DNA of 64,000 nt from Galaxea fascicularis (GCA_948470475.1 OX419342.1:9775683-9839682); one strand, 5' to 3'. Shown: positions 24,201-35,090, counted from the stretch's first letter. Notes: generated by a model from the letters alone, not told the origin. Numbers and translations are program-made.

Positions 24201-27200
24201 AGAACAACCTTGTAAGTCGCATTACTTATTAATAACTATTGTGTCATCATCCCTGATTGTAATTCCAATGAACCAACCACTCTGGAGCTGATCGGTTAGT
24301 GAAACAGTGGTCTAAATCAAATTGTGATTTTCTTTCAAATTGTATATTTGAGACATTTGCATTTTGAACAGCAAGGTTTGCAAACATACTGTCCAGGTTG
24401 GCTTAGGAAAAAATACAGTTGAAATAGCTTTTTACAATTCATAAGCACACTATAGGCAGTACATATCCTTGGTATCTGGCTGCCATCTACTTTCACATGA
24501 GGTAATGCCACAGCTGACAAAATGTCCAGTACATCAGGGGCTCTTTCCTTCATTTAAGTCAGAATGAAGATCCACTGAAATTCGTTTAATTCCTTTTCAC
24601 TGTCCTTTGTCATTCGAAGAATACGTGGATTTTCTTTCTTCTGACACAGTTTTTGGCACTGACTATCAATATCCTGCAGCATGATAGCTTTCACACAACT
24701 CTCAATGAGTGGTTTCTGCAACCCCAGTGGTCCCTGCAGCAGGAAGCTCAGCAACCTGGTATAGATATGTAATTGCTTGAATTGCTTGTAATTGTTTGGA
24801 TTCTGGCCACGAAGGTAAATTTTACATTTAATACAATGTAAAATGATACACAATGGAAATACAATGTATCCGCATCATTTGTCGGTTTAATTACAATACC
24901 CTTGTACTGTGTACGTACATTTATGCAACTGGAGATTTCTCTTCTGTTTATTGGTATATAAAACAGGAGGTAATTTGTAACTTACCGTGTTCTTGTGGAG
25001 TCCAGAGGCAGAAAGAATATCAACTCCTTGTTTTGGTATAAGAGCAGCGGTGGAAGAGTTCGCGGACCGAAACCGGCAAGCCAGGTGAATCTTTGCAGGT
25101 GGTTTTGCTAAATGGTCTGGTCTTGCCTGTGTGCGATACTGAAGGCGATACCGTGGGACTTGATGGGGTTTCTTCAAGATTCGTTCCCCTCTTTGAACGC
25201 GTGTATTCCCTTATTCTAAATGGTAGGCCTTCTGTTTGTTATAGGACTCTCTGCAGAGAGTTTTGAATTCTTTAAACGTCGCAATGTTCCGAACACAAGA
25301 CCCACATACAAACTGTGACAATCCGTCGTTTTCATTTCCTTCGAGACCAGTATTATTTCATTGTATCCTTCAATGATTGCTTCCCTTTTGGACTTTTCGC
25401 CGAAAAGTGAAATGGGGCGATCATTAGAACCTAAGGGATTACAGCAGCAGCGACAAATTTTCGTGTTTACAAGTTTAGTTGAAGTTTTCTCCGCTATATT
25501 CATTTAAATTCGCGCTCAGCTGTTCTCATTCAGTTCTGATTTTGTTTACAAACATTTGTATATCCGGTACTTTCTGTACTTTACGCATGAGCAGTTTGAT
25601 AAATCGAGTAGCCAATCATCATAGTTATGGAAATTGATTATTCCAGAGCTCCGTGTCCTGGCGCTGACCAAAAGACACGTGGGCTCTGGGTACGAGATTG
25701 AATTAACTTAAACAATAATGAGATTGACAACGAGGTCAATCAATTTTTTGGTCAAGAGCCTTGGGAGAGCTATCAGCGTATCAGTCGTGATTTCACGCCT
25801 GCGGCTGTACCAACCGATCATAGTCCTGTATTTCCACGGCAAATAGCTTGAAAATATATTGAATAAAATGTGGTATAATTAAAACAGTCGCAGTGGCACT
25901 CTTTTCTGGGTGTTCCTTTCTTCACTGGTAAACCGGAAGCAAAATAGGCATGTGCACCATTAATTGCAAGGTGTGTTTGCATTTACATTTTTATTGGCCT
26001 TTTTTCTCCTGCAGAGATCGTTGGAATCTTTTCGACCTCGCTATTCTCATCTTCTATTTCTGTGCGGTACTTCCACTGAGAATAGTCACGTGGGCGGTGT
26101 CAGAATCAGTACTGGACAACAGAGCCCTGGATATAGCTGGGTATTTTTATGGTTTCAATACAATGTTGCTGACTTTCAGGGCCTTCGGTTCCATTTTGGA
26201 GGTATTTGAAGGAGTTGGGACAGTGCAAATCGCATTTTTTGACATCATCAGAGATGCCATCGTAGTAGTGCTTCATTTCGTCGCTATCACTGTGGCATTT
26301 TCAAGCTCAATAGCCAAAATATTTGCGGTCGAAAGGTCGAAGATTCAAGAGGGTCCTGAAAAGTACACGTAAGTGTTAACTTTCCAGTCGTAAATCCATG
26401 ATAAAGCAGCCAGGTTAGTCCTATTTTAATTTGCCTCCAGCAACATGCATTTTAGTGTACAAACTTTAGCTATCCAGTCTGTTGCAGTTTGTTTCTTAGT
26501 GTCGTAAACGATGCACATGCAACAAACATTTCTATACAGCCATTCATGTAGTTATTTAGATGGTAACATAGTCTGAGAGATTTCTGAAGCCTTGGAACAG
26601 AATAAAAATCTTAATCATCACCTGAAATACAAAACCCGCAATAGTCGGTTTCGAATATTAGTGAACCCCTTTAATCGATGCTCGTCGATAAATAGACACA
26701 CTTCAGCAATTATTTATTTATTTATTTCAGTATTTATTTTTGTTTATTCAGTTGGTGGAACATAGCCTCTCAACTGGCTTTGTCGCTTTTAGAATTATCT
26801 GACGGACTGGATTTCTTCAAATCAGCTGACTCAGTAACAGAAGTGATAGTTCATCTGTTATACGCCTCTTATCTGGTCATGGCACTCATTCTTCTCGTTA
26901 ACCTATTGATCGCATTGCTGTCCAATACATACCAGCGAGTGCAAGTAGGGTATTCTTTATTTAAATGTCAGTCTTGATTGATCTTTGATATAATCACTGT
27001 CAGCGATGATATTCTTTGCATGAGCTACTTCACTTTTTAAGGTGCACCTAACCACAAGCTATGTTTTTTTGCTAAAATAAATATTTGCACCTTTTGGAAA
27101 CGCGTTCCACCTTATTTTTATTATTAGTTTATTTTTTACCAAATCTTGACATTTATTAGGCTAAAAAAAGTCACAAAATCTAACCATAATCTGTCACACG

Positions 27201-28389
27201 ACCGAGCTAGTTAGGGACCTGGGTCTATTCTTGATATAAACTGGTTTACATTACGGTGAGTCTTGAAAACATGCATGCAAAGCAGTTTTTAACGTCTTAT
27301 CACTATAGGGAAAAATTACTGGACGCTGATTGGCTGAGACAGAGGGCATTTTTTTCTTAATCAAGGACATTTTTAATAGTCAAGAGGGCCGATTACTTTG
27401 TTTTTGTAAGTCAGTTCAAGAAAACTTTAAAAAAGCCAACATGATTCAGTTGAAACGAAATTTGTATTTTTTTTTTTTTTGGCCAGGACTTTTCAGAGAC
27501 TTTGATTAAATCTCATTCAATCGATTGGTTCGTTAATGAGATTTGATTGAAATTTCTACTCGCATTAAGTGGGCTCCTAATGAGAACTGAATAAACCGCA
27601 TGCACGATTCCCTGATTAATTTGCCATTTTAGTGATGAAAAAGTAATCGCATGTTTTCTCGTAAAATTATGGATTAATCATCATTTGTGTTTTGGAATTG
27701 CTGAAAGATTGCAAAGTAGTTGCTGAAATTTCTGAAAACATGCGCAGAGCCGTAGCTAGCGGAGGCGCAGGGGGCAGATACCCCCAGACCCCACTACAAG
27801 GCCCCTGCCTTCGTCACTCGTGATAATGCCCCCCCCCCCGCCCCACCGTTACAAAAAACCTATCTACGGTCTTGATGTGTGATGACTGAACCTTAATTTT
27901 ACTCTCCCCATCTGCCCCATCGGTTGTGAACTAAATGATATCTTTTTTTTTTGTAAGTTTTCAATTCCACAAAAAGTCACAAAATTCAGTGGAAATCAAA
28001 GCTAAATGTTTTTTACACAGGTGAAACGTTTTCTATTACCGAAAAAAATTCAAGATTAGCTAGAGGTGCACTTTTAAGCAAGGGATTTTCTTATTATATT
28101 AAGAAATACATCCAGATAGCAATGATCCGTATTTCTTCTTTTGTTTGCATCTTAGTCACTATGGATGTTTGTTTGTCTCTTTTGTACTCAGGATAATTCT
28201 AAAAAGGAGTGGGAATTCCGAAAAGCTGTGACAATCCTGACGTACTGTAATTATCACCCCATACCGGTTCCACTGAACATTATCTCGACTCTGGTTGTTG
28301 CCATTTATGGGTTAATAAGGAAGAAGGTGCATCAGACAGATGGCAAAGGCGACGCAGGCGGAAATTCCCGTTTGGTAAAATGTTGTTAG
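13814..28389 (+). CDS. TRP-family cation channel (TRPC-like), ten coding exons
   Basis: Exons: 13814-13877, 14071-14101, 14623-14702, 16489-16616, 18224-18424, 19403-19562, 21678-21957, 26015-26368, 26752-26944, 28192-28389. All borders are AG/GT and every phase matches, giving 562 residues. The start is the in-frame ATG just after an acceptor. Residues 60-101 resemble one ankyrin-type helix pair. Hydrophobic segments lie near 197-222, 242-262, 273-292, 318-340, 355-375 and 393-420, then a pore region near 436-450. S6 contains LLVNLLIALLSNTYQ, matching the TRP S6 consensus. After it, EWEFRKA resembles the TRP box and PIPVPLNII the proline-rich stretch. It should form a tetrameric plasma-membrane cation channel. 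The N-terminus is short (TRPCs usually carry four ankyrin repeats). Alternative last exons are possible: donor at 28,375, then 28630-28705 and a short exon from 29,094 ending at TAA 29,108-29,110. Confidence 0.85.
16650..16870 (+). mobile_element. tRNA-derived SINE
   Basis: The unit begins GGCAAGGATGGCGCAGTGG with A-box-like TGGCGCAGTGG and B-box-like GGGTTGAAGCCC. An unrelated body follows with GTTGAGTTTGTTGTTGGTTC and an ATCTGGAGTACGAGG motif. tRNA-like heads with such bodies are typical of SINEs. It sits in the intron after TRP exon 4. Confidence 0.65.
17110..17377. mobile_element. MITE with GGCCTGGTTTCCA ends, TTA TSD
   Basis: The left end GGCCTGGTTTCCA and right end TGGAAACCAGGCT are inverted repeats. 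TTA flanks both sides (17,107-17,109 and 17,378-17,380), as for PIF/Harbinger elements. The G+C-rich 268-bp interior is rich in TCTGCGAC-like words and has no coding sequence. It lies within a TRP-gene intron. Confidence 0.6.
17509..18135 (-). mobile_element. LINE 3' fragment
   Basis: The minus frame (18,133 to 17,837) contains NSFSRLGVKLWNKIPRYITD then LPKKTFKRVLRKLLFDI, the C-terminal segment of a non-LTR reverse-transcriptase ORF. After its stop come a 3' untranslated region with AAATA/AATA microsatellite (17,690-17,745) and an AATAAAGTTGTTGTTG tail. It is 5'-truncated and inserted antisense in a TRP-gene intron. Confidence 0.75.
21243..21350 (+). repeat. tRNA-Thr-like SINE head
   Basis: GGCTTCA...TGAAGTC forms a 7-bp acceptor-like stem with one G-T pair. 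GCTCAGTTGGTTAGAGC is a good D arm and ACGGG/CCTGT a good T arm. The anticodon loop position reads GGT, but the anticodon stem has two mismatches. Eukaryotes normally use AGT rather than GGT for this threonine tRNA. A T-run tail with TTGCGCAATTGCATAA follows, resembling the SINE tail at 46,215-46,375. I call it a SINE, not a functional tRNA. Confidence 0.65.
23042..23255 (+). pseudogene. RecQ-like helicase N-terminus, broken
   Basis: The frame starts at ATG 23,042 (MAYRGKVDVDAFHEGIQYAL), meets a TAA at 23,132-23,134, then continues with ILKAVVMVKRDVLAVLPIGF and RKYLIYQSLGCIFDLL. This matches the RecQ arrangement in which a Walker A motif of the form LPTG.GKS is followed by L(I/C)YQ. Here the motif reads LPIGFRKY, so the Thr, Gly and Ser positions that hold ATP phosphates are altered. 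A stop plus a damaged Walker A mean no ATPase activity. It is the sense-strand gene of the surrounding transposon. The preserved part resumes no further because of the nested SINE. Confidence 0.65.
23255..23470 (-). mobile_element. tRNA-derived SINE nested in the transposon
   Basis: On the minus strand a tRNA-like head contains TGAGCTCAGTTGGTAAAGCA and the B-box-like GCGGGTTCAAACCTCG. It is followed by a body with GAGCATTTTGTCGAAGG and GAGTCACTTCTCAGC. The anticodon stem does not pair fully, so this is a SINE and not a tRNA gene. Confidence 0.6.
24335..25503 (-). pseudogene. Second transposon gene: zinc-finger-bearing relic
   Basis: At the start (25,503-25,202) is MNIAEKTSTKLVNTKICRCC followed by NPLGSNDRPISLFGEK. 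After a one-base shift near 25,315 comes VCGSCVRNIATFKEF. The C-x2-C and C-x2-C pairs about 40 residues apart resemble an associated-type (ZAD-like) zinc finger. Downstream blocks (about 24,690-24,335) read ILRMTKDSEKELNEFQWIF and ERAPDVLDILSAVALPHVKV, then ICTAYSVLMNC. I associate this pairing with recurrent uncharacterised cnidarian transposon proteins. It may be the transposase of the surrounding element, but no catalytic DDE triad can be assigned. Confidence 0.45.
26945..28191. other. Last large TRP intron, no gene
   Basis: No coding sequence seen. A C-rich run (27,829-27,843) sits in a GTAGCTAGCGGAGGCGCAGG context that looks repeat-derived. Confidence 0.4.
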
Positions 28390-29110
28390 AATTCTAAAAG
28401 TAAGGTAATTTGTTGGGTTCGAGGAACATCAAGAATGCTTCGACTCGATAGCTTGGTTAAGAATAAGTCTTCTAACGAGAAGCCTAGAAAAATACGTTGC
28501 AGGTCAATACTTGTAAATTTCATTATTAGGCGCGAGTATTTCATTTGTCGATATTGCTGATACGACCTACATGCTCTAGACTTAGATCTTGAAAGTACTC
28601 TAAAGTAATTTCCTTACTTTCTATTCAAGCTGGACCTATTCGCTGGTGTGCTTGCATGTCAATACAGAAGAACGTACGGTGATTCATTCCCTGGCATAAG
28701 TACAGGTGAGTACCTCCTATTACTTTTAAGTTTATTTTTTTGCAATAAAAACTGGCAACCTGTACATTGATGTATACATCAAAGTTGTACTCCTTCATTT
28801 TCTTATAAATGGATTAAGGCGAGTGTGTATGCAAAGAAAGTAGCTAACTATTTTATACCATATCATAGATCAAGTTAGCTATGCGCCACTGAACGCGGAA
28901 ATGAATTATAAACCACTCTTGATTCCTTTGTTAGCAACTCCAAAAGAGTAGCGTGACACTTGCGTTACATTTTACGTATTGAATTCAGACGTTGACAACG
29001 CAATAAAAACAAATGAACAAAATAAAGACGTTCTTACTGACTCTCCGCCTGGACATGTTCTTAGCATGTTCATAAAATTTTGGCTGATTTCAGCCGCAAC
29101 GTTCTTATAA

Positions 29111-30223
29111 ATATGTTCAGCGGATGTACACTAAATGTTAGCAGGAATCAAAGAATCGAGCAAAGCATCATTCTGATTGGCTCATGTATTTTCTATGGAG
29201 CTTGTTATACTGAACAGGTAATGCGCCAAGTTTACCAACATGCAATTGGTAAAACAAATACAACGATTTTCAACAGTGTTTCAGTCATCGCACATGTTTA
29301 CCAATTTTGTTTGTTGAGGCTTGTTTAGAGGGTCCCCTATACTTTTTTTGTGAAACGTGATTGGGACTATTTTTTTCTCGTGAAACGTGATTTAGGTTTT
29401 TTTACTTATTCGTGATTCGTGATTGCCCTTATTTGATTTTTGCGTAAACGTGAACGAATTTCGGGAATTATCCGTGACGCTTGAACAGTCTCAATATTTT
29501 TACGTGAATGCGTTTTGGTGTAGGTGTAACGTTGTGTAAAGACCGGCTCGGGATATTTTTTCTGATCCTCACTGATTTCAGAAAGACATGAGTAGAAAAA
29601 TGTCTTTTTTTTGGTTTCGGTAGTGCCATTGTAATGTCTCTTCTATCTTTTATACATAGAACCATGCACACACATTCCCAGATCGAGTTTTTCTATTCTG
29701 TTGTTTGGAAAACTGTTAGTTTATCACATAATTACTTAAGTTTGTGAAATGTGTCCAAAGTTGTTTAGTTCATAAAATCGTTTTAAATAATGAAAATAAT
29801 AAATTTACAGACGGCGCTCCAAATATTTGACGCTTGACTTCATTGCATTTACGTGTAATCTGGGTGAACTTTTTTTGAATTTCGCCCTCCGTGTTGCTTA
29901 TCTTAGCCTTCTGTCGGTTTCAGTTTAGCCTCACCTTGTTCGCGCGTGACCTGAGACTAAATATCCTGGCTGTGGGTGCATGTAGACAAAAACATGGCGG
30001 TGACTTACTAGAATTCCAATAATCTCTCACACGGATTTTCGGAAATATTGCATTTTCGCATCTTGACAAGATATGTTCTTTTGTTTTAGACAAACTAGGA
30101 CAGGTGGCCGATGACTCAGCTAACACCAGAAGGATGGTTAACCAAGTACTTTGCAGTATTTTTAAAAGGCACCATGCCACTAGCCAGGCTTTCTTACCTA
30201 CTGGGCCCAAGGTGATTTAGATA
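29111..30223. other. Intergenic region
   Basis: No gene supported. A short direct repeat, CGTGAAACGTGATT with variants, occurs about four times at 29,345-29,430. Confidence 0.4.
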
Positions 30224-30722
30224 ATTAACTACTACTCATTACATGGCTAATGTTTGTAGACGATCGAACGCGCGCTCTGATTGGTTAAGTGTAGCGAAGT
30301 GCTAGGGCATTATTTTCCCGTAATGCTCTCGGGCCGATTACGGATTATGCAAATTAGGAAAGAAAAAACACAAACGGTCATCCAAAGACTACATTTGTTT
30401 TGAAAATTGTTGCCACTTGAGCAAACACCCGAAAACACGACCAGGAAAACTGTTTGAGAAAAGTTAGACTTGGTTTGGAAAAATTAATGAATAGATTACC
30501 GTGAAGCAACGACTTCTGCTTGGAATAAGTTTTTTTTCCCTTTAGAACCGTTATGTTAGCCATATAATAAACAACTTAATAACCTCGACCGTTCGGTCGT
30601 TACTGGAAAATCTCAAACCTCGGCCTAGCTGTATTGACTTCGCTATCGCTCAGTCAATACGGCAAGGCGTCAGTTTGAGCTTTTCCAGTAACGCCCTCAC
30701 ACTCGGTTATTAAGTAGTTAAT
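30224..30722 (-). repeat. Dispersed repeat, copy A (inverted relative to copy B)
   Basis: Read on the minus strand it begins ATTAACTACTTAATAACCG and contains a hairpin around GAGCGATAGCGAAGTC, then GGTCGAGGTTATTAAG, AACGGTTCTAAAGGG, TAATCGGCCCGAGAGC and CCAATCAGAGCGCGCG. The same words in the same order occur on the plus strand at 35,740-36,152. The ends of this copy read ATTAACTACT and AGTAGTTAAT. It looks like a non-autonomous DNA transposon. Confidence 0.65.
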
Positions 30723-31521
30723 CTGTTGCAAAATTAATTGATTTAATACTATTAAACCAGGGCTTGTGTTGAGAGGGAGGAGAGTGGAATTCCGTAGTAG
30801 TCTTTGAGAAAGGAGGATATCAGAGAGCTTACGAATCTACGACTTCTTTCACGACGACGACACGTTTTCCAGACACGGACTATGCTGGATTAATAATCGT
30901 GCTGAACTCTTATATTTAGTCTTCAGAATCCCATCCAAATTAATTGTTATAACGTCTAGCCAGCCAGAACGTCTAGCAAGCCAGAACACTGTTACATCAA
31001 ATCGTGATGGTGTGATGTTCGTATAAGACGACTGAGGGAATGCGACGGACGGGTATAACATTCAAGCAACTCCTTAACTCACAACACACGAAGCAGATTC
31101 AGAAGTGTTCTACGGGAGATACTGGCTATTGTGGCTGCCTCCTGTAAACGCGAGGAGTGTCAAAATCCCAAACGAAGTTTGTTCACAGGCCCATAGGAAT
31201 GAACGCGAAACATGTCGATGAACCACATACAGAGTATTCCAGAGTCCTGAGTCCTGAGATAACATTCTAGCCGGCGAAAAAGGATTTACATGTGCTTTAC
31301 CTAAATTCGAATCATCGAGCGAAATACTACAAAGAAATGTTCAGTACAATATTCTTGAAACAGTTCTTACCGTTTAGGTGGTATATTACGAAGTAAGGGA
31401 TCCGATGAACCACAATTACAAACAATAACTTGAACTGACTTCAATTCTTACACGTGGAAGCAAACGCAGACAACAATGGCGGCCAAGTGTCTCTAATTTT
31501 GTGACAGCGTCCCCCAAAACC
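30723..31521. other. Region without a supportable gene
   Basis: No recognisable coding sequence. A tandem pair of CCAGAACGTCTAGC lies at 30,964-30,985. A start signal for the SPRY gene downstream could lie here but cannot be identified. Confidence 0.3.
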
Positions 31522-32323
31522 ATGGAAGGTAACAGGCAGGCCAAACGTCCGCCGACGTCAGAAATAGCAGCCTTAACGAGAGAAAGAGAGACGGAAGAAG
31601 ATAAAAAACGACGTTGTGAGTTTTCTACGACATTTGGGAAGAGCGTGAGGCCACACACCGTGCAGGATAAAAGCAAAGAATTCCGTATTACATGGATATA
31701 ATTTGAATTGATGTACAAAGCAAACAATCAGGGTTTACGGAGTCTCCAGCCACCTCTATGCTTGGTAAGCAATCCCAAACTGAGTCAAGAAAACAGCCTA
31801 CCTCCGTAGCAGCAATATCAAGTGTTGTTCTCCGCCGCAGGAGATATAGACGATATTGTTCCTTTAAAACATTCCGGGCGGCACAGGGAACACTTAACCT
31901 TTTTCCTTGCTGTGTTAATGAAAGATCTGCTTTTAAAGAGTGTAACGTCTGCGGAGCTTGTGTTTATAAAACAATCTCATAATATTCTATGGCTACATGA
32001 TACCCTTTTCTTCGAAGAATCTTATCAGTAGAGACAGTACGGAACTCTCCAAACTCAATTTGTCGATACTCAGATTGTGGAATGTGAATCAGCGTTTATT
32101 GAAAGGTTGAGGATCGATATCTCTATGAAGGAGTCTGGAAAAAGGCTATACACTCTTCCGGGGAGTTACCTCGATCGAATTTAACGGAGATTGCAAGGTG
32201 GAGAAGGCAGTGAAATAGACAGTGACGATGCTGAATCGTTAGATGATGATACTGAACGCCCTCAGCGTGAATGTTTTAGTACCCAAACTGGACGAGCGGC
32301 CACACGACTGCTGCTTCTTTAGT
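31522..32323 (+). pseudogene. Decayed ORF with three in-frame stops
   Basis: An ATG at 31,522 opens a charged segment (MEGNRQAKRPPTSEIAALTR). From 31,822 a second stretch reads GDIDDIVPLKHSGRHREHLT, then FFLAVLMKDLLLKSVTSAEL. It passes through TAG (32,029), another long protein-like run (QFVDTQIVECESAFIERLRI), TAA and an acidic patch, ending STQTGRAATRLLL before TAG. All segments after 31,822 share one frame, so stops and not frameshifts broke it. The composition suggests a leucine-rich helical protein with an acidic C-terminal part. I do not recognise the family; a transposon or retroelement origin is possible. Confidence 0.45.
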
Positions 32324-32558
32324 CTTCCACTCTTACAACGCATTGGTGAAGAGCTGAGTGTCTCAGTATCCCATAATCCATTCGTGGTCTTTGACAATGC
32401 TGTTGTAGCATATATATTTTGATTCAACCTAACACAGGAGCCCCTTGATTTTTCTTTGATTTGGTAGAATTACTTAAAGTGGGAAACACCTTCCTTGAAG
32501 CTGTATGCTTGTGGTGAATGAAGCATGTTTTCAATTTGTTTTTGTTTTGCATTTGAAG

Positions 32559-34467
32559 GCATGGGACACACATGGCAGCATAATCGTAGAAGGAGACCTG
32601 TTAACCTGTACTGAGGATTACCAATTTTATGGTGCCAGATACCGCACTGCCTTCTCCCCTAACTTTCCTCATCTTGAGGTAGGAGGGAATCTGAATTACT
32701 GTCAGTCCAACAAAGGGTGGATCATAAGGCCACAGAAACCCAACATTTCTATGGTCTCAGTAACAATTGAAGTCACTGTTCGGGGGAATTGAAATTTTAC
32801 GTTAGTTGTAAGGGAAGAGGCGATATTTCTTAGTGAACGTCTAACATACCAACCCCTCTGAATTTTTTTTTCACTTATTTTCTTTTTTCATTTAATAAGG
32901 CATGGGCCTAACTGAGCGATTCGTAATGTCAGTACCAGGCACAAAGTTATACTCAAATGACTGAAAAAATATCAGAAACATAATATTATTTTGTGACTGT
33001 TTAGTCATCAATTCAATAGCTGTTGTTAATGGTTTTAAAGACGCAACTTTAATTTACATGCAACGTTTTAGGTCATGACTCTGGACTCCAGGCCCAAGAG
33101 ATATGTGCATATTGGAGTCGCCTTTGAGAATTACAGCAAAGATTCTTTTCTGGGGAAGAAAGGAAGCGTTGCATACTTAACATCTTTAGGGAGTATCTCC
33201 GATAACGGCACAGTAAAGAGCACGGCAGGTATAGTTACCATCGGTGTTCATCTCATTGCAGTCCTCTGTAGATAGACTAGTTATGGAATATCTCAAGAGT
33301 CACTCTGTGCTTTCTTCTTCGCCAAACTCTAAGCGTGTGTCTATGCAAAGAAAATACTAATTACACGTGGGATATTCCATGGTATATCACGAGAAAGCTT
33401 TGCACAATCTGGAATTCCGTCGAATACATAACGTACGGCTTCCCTGCATTCTGACTTGCTTTATTTGCTACGACATGGTATTAATAATCGTGTCCTTTTT
33501 TTCCCCTCACATTGGCTTTCAGAACCCTGAAACAAACCGCTTATATGTCCGATATTTACCAATTTAAATGAAACTCGGTAGTTGCTGTCCGCCAATTGAG
33601 ATAATGGTGACACTACGTGGAAATTACGTCACTGGCTGTTGTGACCGCCGAAACTTTTCAAATAGCTTAAAAATATGAATATGGAGGGTATACTTTTAAC
33701 TGAAGAAGAATTAAAGAGTTTTGAAACTGTGAAAATGCTGTTGTGTGGAGATGTTCAAAGTTACTAGAGGAAACCTGCGAAAACTCACGAAGTCAAGTGA
33801 GACCTTACGAGAGCTGCAACCTGCCCCTGCGTATTGGTTCAAATTCAGCGCCAGCACTGTGTACTCCCATCCCTAGTGATGCACTTCAAGGTCTGTTTTT
33901 AAATAGGTCATTACAACGAGATATTTTGCTAGTTTGTGTCATACAGTGTATACGTTTGGGTATCTTATGTTAACAATGACTTTTCCTGGTAATTGTGTGT
34001 TCAGTTACCTAGCCTTTGAGTAGAAGTGATGTTGGAGGTGACCTTGTTTTGATACAGACCTCACTGCTTACGGTATTCGTATGCTAACTGGTTCACATTT
34101 ACACCCGAAAGACAGAAAGGTTTGTATCAAATAGAAGGTCGCCTCCTGGCCTTTTAGACAACGTCTTCTAATTAACTGGCTTTTTCATTTGCATCATTTA
34201 GACTTTCATAAAACCGGTCAGGGTGACCTAATTCGATGTACAATTATGTTCGAGGAGAAGCAGCAGCGAGATGGAATACTCCAAGTTCCAGTTGTGTTTA
34301 CTATCAATGGCAGCAGGATTACCCCTGAAGGGGACCCGCCTTTAATGGAATGCTGCCCGGATACACCACTCTACCCTTACGTTGTCTTTGGGGACACTAC
34401 TAGTGTGTTGGCTAAGGTGAATGAAACCTTTGTGTTTGATTGCCCTCTGTATGGCAAGAAATATTAA
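32559..34467 (+). CDS. SPRY-domain protein (3' exons), SPRYD3-like
   Basis: Three exons: 32559-~32771, 33072-33228 and 34202-34467 (stop TAA). Phases agree (0, then 1/2). The blocks SIIVEGDLLTCTEDY, SVTIE/VMTLDSRPKRYVHIGVAF, GQGDLIRCTIMFEEK, VPVVFTINGSRI and YPYVVFGDTTSVLAKVN follow the strand order of a SPRY fold: an EV(T/E)I block, an I.(V/L)G(V/L) block, GD.(I/V)GC, FT.NG, and a final P.V..G. The long insert before VVFTINGS recalls SPRYD3. SPRY domains are protein-interaction modules; the partner is unknown. Upstream exons were not found. Exon 1 lacks a good donor: GAA followed by GTCACT fits the domain best but is weak, and the open frame ends 24 bases later. The gene may be damaged or use an unusual donor. 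Confidence 0.6.
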
Positions 34468-35090
34468 TCGATGGCCAGTTATATCAGTTCATAATGGAGG
34501 ATGACTAAGATAACAAAGATCCTGATAACGCACTATCGCTTAAGCCTGATCACCCATCAGCAGCGACGAAACAAACAGAGAAAGCACTAAAATCCATAGG
34601 AACTCTTTTTCTCCAAGTGAGAAAAAGCGTACACAGATTATCCCCAAAATTTGTGTACCTTTTGTTTACACTTACATTTCGTTGTGTTCAATGAACTGGT
34701 CTGTTGGGCTTGCGACCAGTGTGAATAGAGTGTTTGCACTTCAAGACCACGCCTTACATCACTTATTCGATGATGCCAGTTACTACTGCACTCGTGTTAT
34801 AAGTGACGTAATGGAAGTATCTTAAGAAACTTTACCTTACAAGCACGCCGACAATTATCGAGGTTGAAATTGTTTTTTTTGTTTTTTTGTTTTTTTTTTA
34901 ATAGCTATAGACGGAATTGCTAACTACCAGACAACGTCTAACTTAGTATTTAGGCCAGGGATGAAGGCTGAGAGAGCAAATGAACAACACAGATAAGCTT
35001 CGTTCGATCCGACCCTTAAGTTACAATTTGTTCGATACACTGGGTAGTTTTTATCTATAATTATGGCACCGTCAGTTAGCAATAATGATT
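34468..35090. other. Intergenic region between SPRY and coiled-coil genes
   Basis: Contains a T-rich run (34,872-34,900) and no coding sequence. It includes the probable 3' untranslated region of the SPRY gene and the promoter of the next gene; no TATA box or polyadenylation signal stands out. Confidence 0.35.

Larger units (their letters stand above)
22912..25700. mobile_element. 2.8 kb DNA transposon with helicase and second gene, 9-bp TSD
   Basis: The left end begins CAATCTCGTACCCAGAGCCC, and about 65 bases are mirrored almost perfectly at the right end (25,636-25,700). The exact 9-base repeat AATTAACTT flanks it (22,903-22,911 and 25,701-25,709). Each end carries its own small subterminal inverted repeat (CCAGAGC...GCTCTGG). 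Inside are a RecQ-like helicase start on the plus strand and a zinc-finger-containing relic on the minus strand, arranged convergently. A SINE is nested at about 23,255-23,470. It occupies the intron between TRP exons 7 and 8. Both genes are broken, so it is not autonomous. Superfamily uncertain: helicase-carrying Academ-type elements are one candidate. Confidence 0.7.
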
